From: JAISFI01 sp031553775
GTDB lineage: Bacteria > Bacteroidota > Bacteroidia > Bacteroidales > Azobacteroidaceae
Length of the DNA stretch: 26,646 nt
NCBI GenBank assembly: GCA_031553775.1
Contig: JAVBLA010000085.1
Coordinates: 1-26,646, forward strand
Direction: 5' to 3'
The notes beneath the pieces were generated by a model. The model was not told where the DNA came from. It saw only the letters and a list, made by a program, of their open reading frames with translations, and ran no database searches. Below are positions 24,050 to 26,646 of this stretch, in pieces. Position numbers and translations under genes: made by a program. Each line of letters begins with the position of its first letter. Position 1 is the first letter of the stretch.

Positions 24050-24125
24050 CCTTGTCCTAAAAATTCTTTCAAAAAAACACACAAAATACTATATATCAGC
24101 CAATAACAGAATTACCTTGTCCTAA
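24050..24125 (+). promoter_or_regulatory. Direct repeats upstream of the SUFU gene, possible regulator sites
   Basis: CCTTGTCCTAA occurs at 24050-24060 and again at 24115-24125, exactly 65 bases apart (about six helical turns), in the 200-nt gap between the TPR-HTH gene and the SUFU gene. No consensus promoter box is obvious in the gap. Confidence 0.4.
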
Positions 24126-24220
24126 TTAAAAAGCCCCGAAAATTTCACATTTTCATTGATCGGATGTAATTTTGACTCCTGAAACAAACCTTGAAAAAGC
24201 AGTTTAAAACTGACTGATCA

Positions 24221-24955
24221 ATGATGAAAACAAAAAAATTATGGGGAAAGTTATTTTCCGGAAATACCAAAAACGCCGAAGAACAATCTCCCTCCCAAAA
24301 ACAAAAAACAAAAAATGATCTGCCATTGGTCTATTCGGAAGAAGAAATGGACTGTGTTGAAAATCATATTGAAAAATACTTCGGAAATTTCGGAGAAGTA
24401 TTTCACGAAATTGTCTCTCCCGATATTCATGTGGATATTGTTATTATCCCCCCTTCTGTAGAACGGAATTTCCATACCCTTATTACCATGGGAATGGGAG
24501 CCCGCAAAATGGATATCCCTCAAAAATTCAATACCTATCATCTGGAACGGGCGGAAATACTTGTTACCCTGCCAGCCGACTGGGATATCAAAAGTAATGA
24601 CGAAAAAGACTACTGGCCCATCCGGTGGTTAAAAATACTGGCCCGGCTACCAATTACAGATGAAACCTGGCTCGGATGGGGACATTCTATTCCGAACGGG
24701 GAACCTTTTGCCGAAAACACCCGGCTTTCCGGCGTTGTACTCCAACATCCTTATGTTAGCGGGACTGAATACTGTACTTGCGAACTTCCAAATGACGAAC
24801 GGATTAATTTCTATCAAATAATCCCCCTGTATGAAGAAGAAATGCAATTTAAGATTGAACATGATACTGAACGGTTATTTAAACGGTTCGGAAAAGGGTT
24901 TTCGCATGTGGTTAGTGTGGGGAGAGAAAGTTTTTTTGGGGGAGTTAAGAATTAA
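24221..24955 (+). CDS. SUFU (suppressor of fused) domain protein
   Basis: A 244-residue soluble protein. After a basic, hydrophilic N-terminus (about 1-40), a bacterial SUFU domain spans about 45-240: VENHIEKYFGNFGEVFHEIV, SPDIHVDIVIIPPSVERNFH, TLITMGMGARKMDIP, RAEILVTLPADWDI, WPIRWLKILARLP, DETWLGWGHSIPNGEPF and INFYQIIPLYEEEMQFKI. Family knowledge: bacterial SUFU domains are frequent as immunity proteins in polymorphic toxin systems, though many stand alone with unknown roles. No toxin gene is in the window. Its stop codon lies inside a heptamer tract, and a lipoprotein gene starts 17-26 nt later. The start could be the second ATG (24224). Confidence 0.9.
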   Translation: MMKTKKLWGKLFSGNTKNAEEQSPSQKQKTKNDLPLVYSEEEMDCVENHIEKYFGNFGEVFHEIVSPDIHVDIVIIPPSVERNFHTLITMGMGARKMDIPQKFNTYHLERAEILVTLPADWDIKSNDEKDYWPIRWLKILARLPITDETWLGWGHSIPNGEPFAENTRLSGVVLQHPYVSGTEYCTCELPNDERINFYQIIPLYEEEMQFKIEHDTERLFKRFGKGFSHVVSVGRESFFGGVKN

Positions 24956-24965
24956 GAGTTTAATT
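24945..24965. repeat. Heptamer-periodic tract overlapping the SUFU stop codon
   Basis: TTAAGAA, TTAAGAG, TTTAATT in register. The TAA stop (24953-24955) is in the second unit, so the protein's end (VKN) is encoded by the tract. The polarity matches the tract at the end of the carbamoyltransferase gene. Confidence 0.7.
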
Positions 24966-24981
24966 ATATAATATGGAAATT

Positions 24982-25611
24982 ATGAAAAGTAGATTTCAAA
25001 TTGGTTTTTTAGTATTGGGAATGGTGGCGTTCGTGGCAGGAATGAACTCTTGTGATATCATCTCGGGTGTAAAATTAACAGATCAGGCCTCGATTGATAA
25101 AATGTTACCGGCGAGAATATCTAAACATATAGATTCTCAATCTACTGTTTTTGAATTGTTTCTGGGGACTACTTCCGACTTTTCTACGGAAATGGATGTC
25201 GCATCCGTCGAATTTCTGGAGCCAGGAGCTACGGAAGCAAAAAAATATGCTATTACCATACCGGGAAACCAGGACCCGCGTGAACAAAAAATCCTGAATA
25301 TCGGAATTCATAAAAAGGTTTATGCTCCTGAAACAGGAATCAAGCTGGCTGATATCGATTTCTCTAAAATTGCATCCAATATTGCTCAAGCAGCAGAAAT
25401 GCTGAAAGCTGAAAACATGGAAGTATCGGGCGTTTCTTCCTATTTTATGACTTTTGACGGAAAACCGGAAAATACCATCCACAAATTTTGCATACGCAGT
25501 AAAGCAGGATCGGAATTTGGGACCGACCATGGCCGGGCAGCTGTCATCACGAATTACTATGAAACAGACTTCACCGCAGATGCCAATGGTAATGTTACCA
25601 AGAAAGAATAA
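24982..25611 (+). CDS. Lipoprotein of unknown function
   Basis: 209 residues from this start (an ATG three codons earlier, at 24973, is also in frame). The signal MKSRFQIGFLVLGMVAFVAG ends in a lipobox-like GMNSC, so the mature protein probably begins at that Cys and is membrane-anchored. I recognise no domain. Visible traits are a mixed alpha/beta composition, FELFLGTTSDFSTEMDVASV, a helix KIASNIAQAAEMLKAENMEV, and a C-terminal stretch SSYFMTFDGKPENTIHKFC with AAVITNYYETDF. It is separated from the SUFU gene by only about 26 nt and is likely co-transcribed. A periplasmic role linked to SUFU is conjecture. Confidence 0.75.
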   Translation: MKSRFQIGFLVLGMVAFVAGMNSCDIISGVKLTDQASIDKMLPARISKHIDSQSTVFELFLGTTSDFSTEMDVASVEFLEPGATEAKKYAITIPGNQDPREQKILNIGIHKKVYAPETGIKLADIDFSKIASNIAQAAEMLKAENMEVSGVSSYFMTFDGKPENTIHKFCIRSKAGSEFGTDHGRAAVITNYYETDFTADANGNVTKKE

Positions 25612-26026
25612 TATCGAAAAACAAGGAATTGGGGGCACACATCCTCCCAGAAATGAGAAAATGGATGAATACATGGTCGAAATGTAAGAAAAATACGCGG
25701 CCGAATTCACCCAGGCACAAAGTAGTTGAATTGCCAACGACATAGAATTTTAAAACAAAATAATATTCGCACAGATTTAACAGGTTCAACAGATTTGCAT
25801 TTAGCCATCTACAGGCAGGACAATTATACAAAGCAGGTACTCCTTTTTTGTTTGGTTATCATACCTGTATGAATAAAAAACCTTAGCTAATAAAAACCCT
25901 AAAGTTAAAGCGCTTTCTCTATAAAACTCTAATAACCTGGATTCTTTTATATTCGTTGAATCTGGAAAATCTGAGGAATCTGTGCGATTTAAAACTTATT
26001 TCAATGGAAAGTTCCAGCAATTCAAT
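25612..26026. other. Intergenic region with possible gene relics and inverted repeats
   Basis: At 25663-25730 one frame reads KMDEYMVEM, stop, EKYAAEFTQAQSS, stop, which looks faintly coding with stops in place of CAA or CGA; this is too short to call. GCACAGATT near 25771 and its complement AATCTGTGC near 25977 form an inverted pair about 200 nt apart, each within a run of AGATT or AATCT words of the kind common between Bacteroidota genes. CAGGTA near 25834 and TACCTG near 25861 can pair around a T-rich loop. No complete gene is seen. Confidence 0.4.
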
Positions 26027-26274
26027 ATGGCAACTGCAGTAGGACAAGCCGTTTCGGGTGTGAATGAAAGCATCCATGCCGGAATGATGATGGGAACGGC
26101 AGTGAACGCAATACAGCAAACACAACAAAATAATATTCAGCAGCAAATGCCTCAGGCTCCTGCTGCCGATAATCTCACAACCAAACTTGCAAATTGAAAA
26201 CTCTGTTTGAGAACGGACTGATAGACGAAGCTGAATACAAATCCAAAAAGGAAAGCTTATTGAGTAGTCTCTGA
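26027..26274 (+). pseudogene. Frameshifted remnant of a SHOCT-domain protein
   Basis: The first frame (ATG at 26027, stop ending 26197) reads MATAVGQAVSGVNESIHAGM with a Gln-rich linker (QQTQQNNIQQQMPQAP) and ends NLTTKLAN. In the next frame the sequence continues LKTLFENGLIDEAEYKSKKE and SLLSSL, to a TGA at 26272-26274. That segment is a good SHOCT domain (L-x-x-L-x-x-x-G-x-I-x-x-x-E-Y-x-x-K-K-x-x-L-L). Adding one A to the AAA near 26189-26192 would join them as TTKLAKLKTLFENG. SHOCT tails with such linkers usually end SPFH/virion-core-like or similar proteins, and no such N-terminal body is present, so the gene seems both truncated and frameshifted. A sequencing error would explain only the frameshift. 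A strong terminator follows. Confidence 0.7.
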
Positions 26275-26346
26275 AATCACCGTTCAAATAATTCTTAAAA
26301 AAACTCTTAAACCTTAACATATTACATTAATTTGCTTATGACAGGT

Positions 26347-26388
26347 AAGGATCGAAGGCTGTTTATGAAGCCTTTGATCCTTTTTTAT
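26347..26388 (+). terminator. Strong terminator after the SHOCT remnant
   Basis: AAGGATC-G-AAGGCT (26347-26360) pairs with AGCCTT-T-GATCCTT (26369-26382) around an 8-nt loop, with a T-run through 26386. The stem is 14 bp including one G-T pair. Confidence 0.92.
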
Positions 26389-26646
26389 TTAATTTGGGAA
26401 CTATTTGAAGGTTTTTAATTAAACAAGGCTGTCGCCTTGGAGGATTTAAAATTACAAATAGGTCAAGGCTATCGCCTTGGAATTATATCCTTTTTGTCTT
26501 GAAATAAAAAGGATCAAAAAGTTCAAGGCTGCGTCCCATTGGCTAAAAAATACTGCGTTGCGGCTAAACGAATCGAACTCGCACCTCCGGTGCTCAAACA
26601 GCGCTTCGTTCTTAACGCCTTCACTACGTATTTTTCTTAACGCCAA
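26389..26646 (+). repeat. Dispersed ORF-like repeat, left-hand part, ending at the window edge
   Basis: CAAGGCTGTCGCCTTGG (26425-26441) and CAAGGCTATCGCCTTGG (26464-26480) are near-identical units, each a small hairpin (CAAGGC with GCCTTG). From the second unit an open plus-strand frame reads KAIALELYPFCLEIKRIKKF, KAASHWLKNTALRLNESNSH, LRCSNSASFLTPSLRIFLNA and runs off the end. The last 47 bases (26600-26646) equal bases 1-47, and the frame continues there to a TAG near 90. The translated product has no domain or signal; the segment is more likely a repeat with a fortuitous frame. The minus-strand frame at 26452-26646 is its shadow. Confidence 0.7.

Noticed and set aside
25660..25740. Relic reading MDEYMVEM, stop, EKYAAEFTQAQ
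   Set aside because: Faintly protein-like with two stops, but too short to distinguish from chance.
25771..25988. Inverted AGATT/AATCT word clusters as a mobile element
   Set aside because: Such words are common between Bacteroidota genes, and no terminal structure or target duplication is visible.
1..26646. Circular plasmid or phage, from the matching ends
   Set aside because: The content is single-copy chromosomal housekeeping genes with no replication, mobilisation or phage genes; a shared repeat explains the ends better.
26452..26646. 64-residue minus-strand ORF at the right end
   Set aside because: It is the antisense shadow of the dispersed repeat and has no domain or start signal.

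Overview
This window reads as chromosomal DNA from a Bacteroidales (Bacteroidota) bacterium. The evidence is the N-succinylornithine-type carbamoyltransferase next to proBA, the MCE protein beside an Amidase_3 amidase with a SPOR-like tail, a Bacteroidota-type LptD, TPR/transmembrane/HTH regulators, Bacteroides-type promoters (TTTG, 19 nt, TAnnTTTG), few Shine-Dalgarno sequences, and REP-like hairpins of the GTCATTGCGAG type. The genus cannot be fixed from sequence alone. There is no plasmid, phage or transposase gene and no CRISPR array.

Layout. 1-914 is gene-poor, with a dispersed repeat at the window edge, a REP cluster, G/C-rich hairpins and an orphan gene leader. 915-6651 (minus strand) holds a secreted two-domain DUF1080 protein, then the pair dnaE-trxA. 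6977-10572 (plus) holds a small conserved-looking ORF, proB, proA and an ArgF' carbamoyltransferase, which is glutamate-derived proline and arginine synthesis. 10787-15816 (minus) holds dnaA, an MCE/MlaD-like protein, a peptidoglycan amidase and a NamZ-type exo-muramidase. 15882-19238 (plus) holds an HD-domain hydrolase and lptD. 19330-22022 (minus) holds asnA-ung and an SDR oxidoreductase resembling D-mannonate oxidoreductase. 22157-22229 is tRNA-Arg(CCG). 22365-26274 (plus) looks accessory: a TPR lipoprotein regulator with a C-terminal HTH-like region, a SUFU-domain protein, an unknown lipoprotein and a frameshifted SHOCT-domain remnant. The window ends in the same 47 bp with which it starts.

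How the genes connect. The centre is an envelope block: amidase and NamZ act on peptidoglycan, MlaD-like on lipid transport and LptD on LPS insertion. The namZ and HD genes are driven by two divergent promoters that overlap each other base for base. The right-hand block could be a regulated SUFU module; SUFU proteins are known as immunity proteins, but no toxin is visible.

Most interesting signals: (1) a tRNA-Arg(CCG) whose near-universal G19-C56 elbow pair is replaced by A19-U56; (2) heptamer-periodic AT-rich arrays abutting gene starts and ends with consistent polarity, two of them overlapping stop codons; (3) Ser at the specificity position (90) of the ArgF' enzyme, where Pro defines succinyl and Glu acetyl specificity; (4) the interlocked namZ/HD promoters; (5) the single-base frameshift before a SHOCT domain; (6) the terminal repeat. 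No confirmed new system is claimed.
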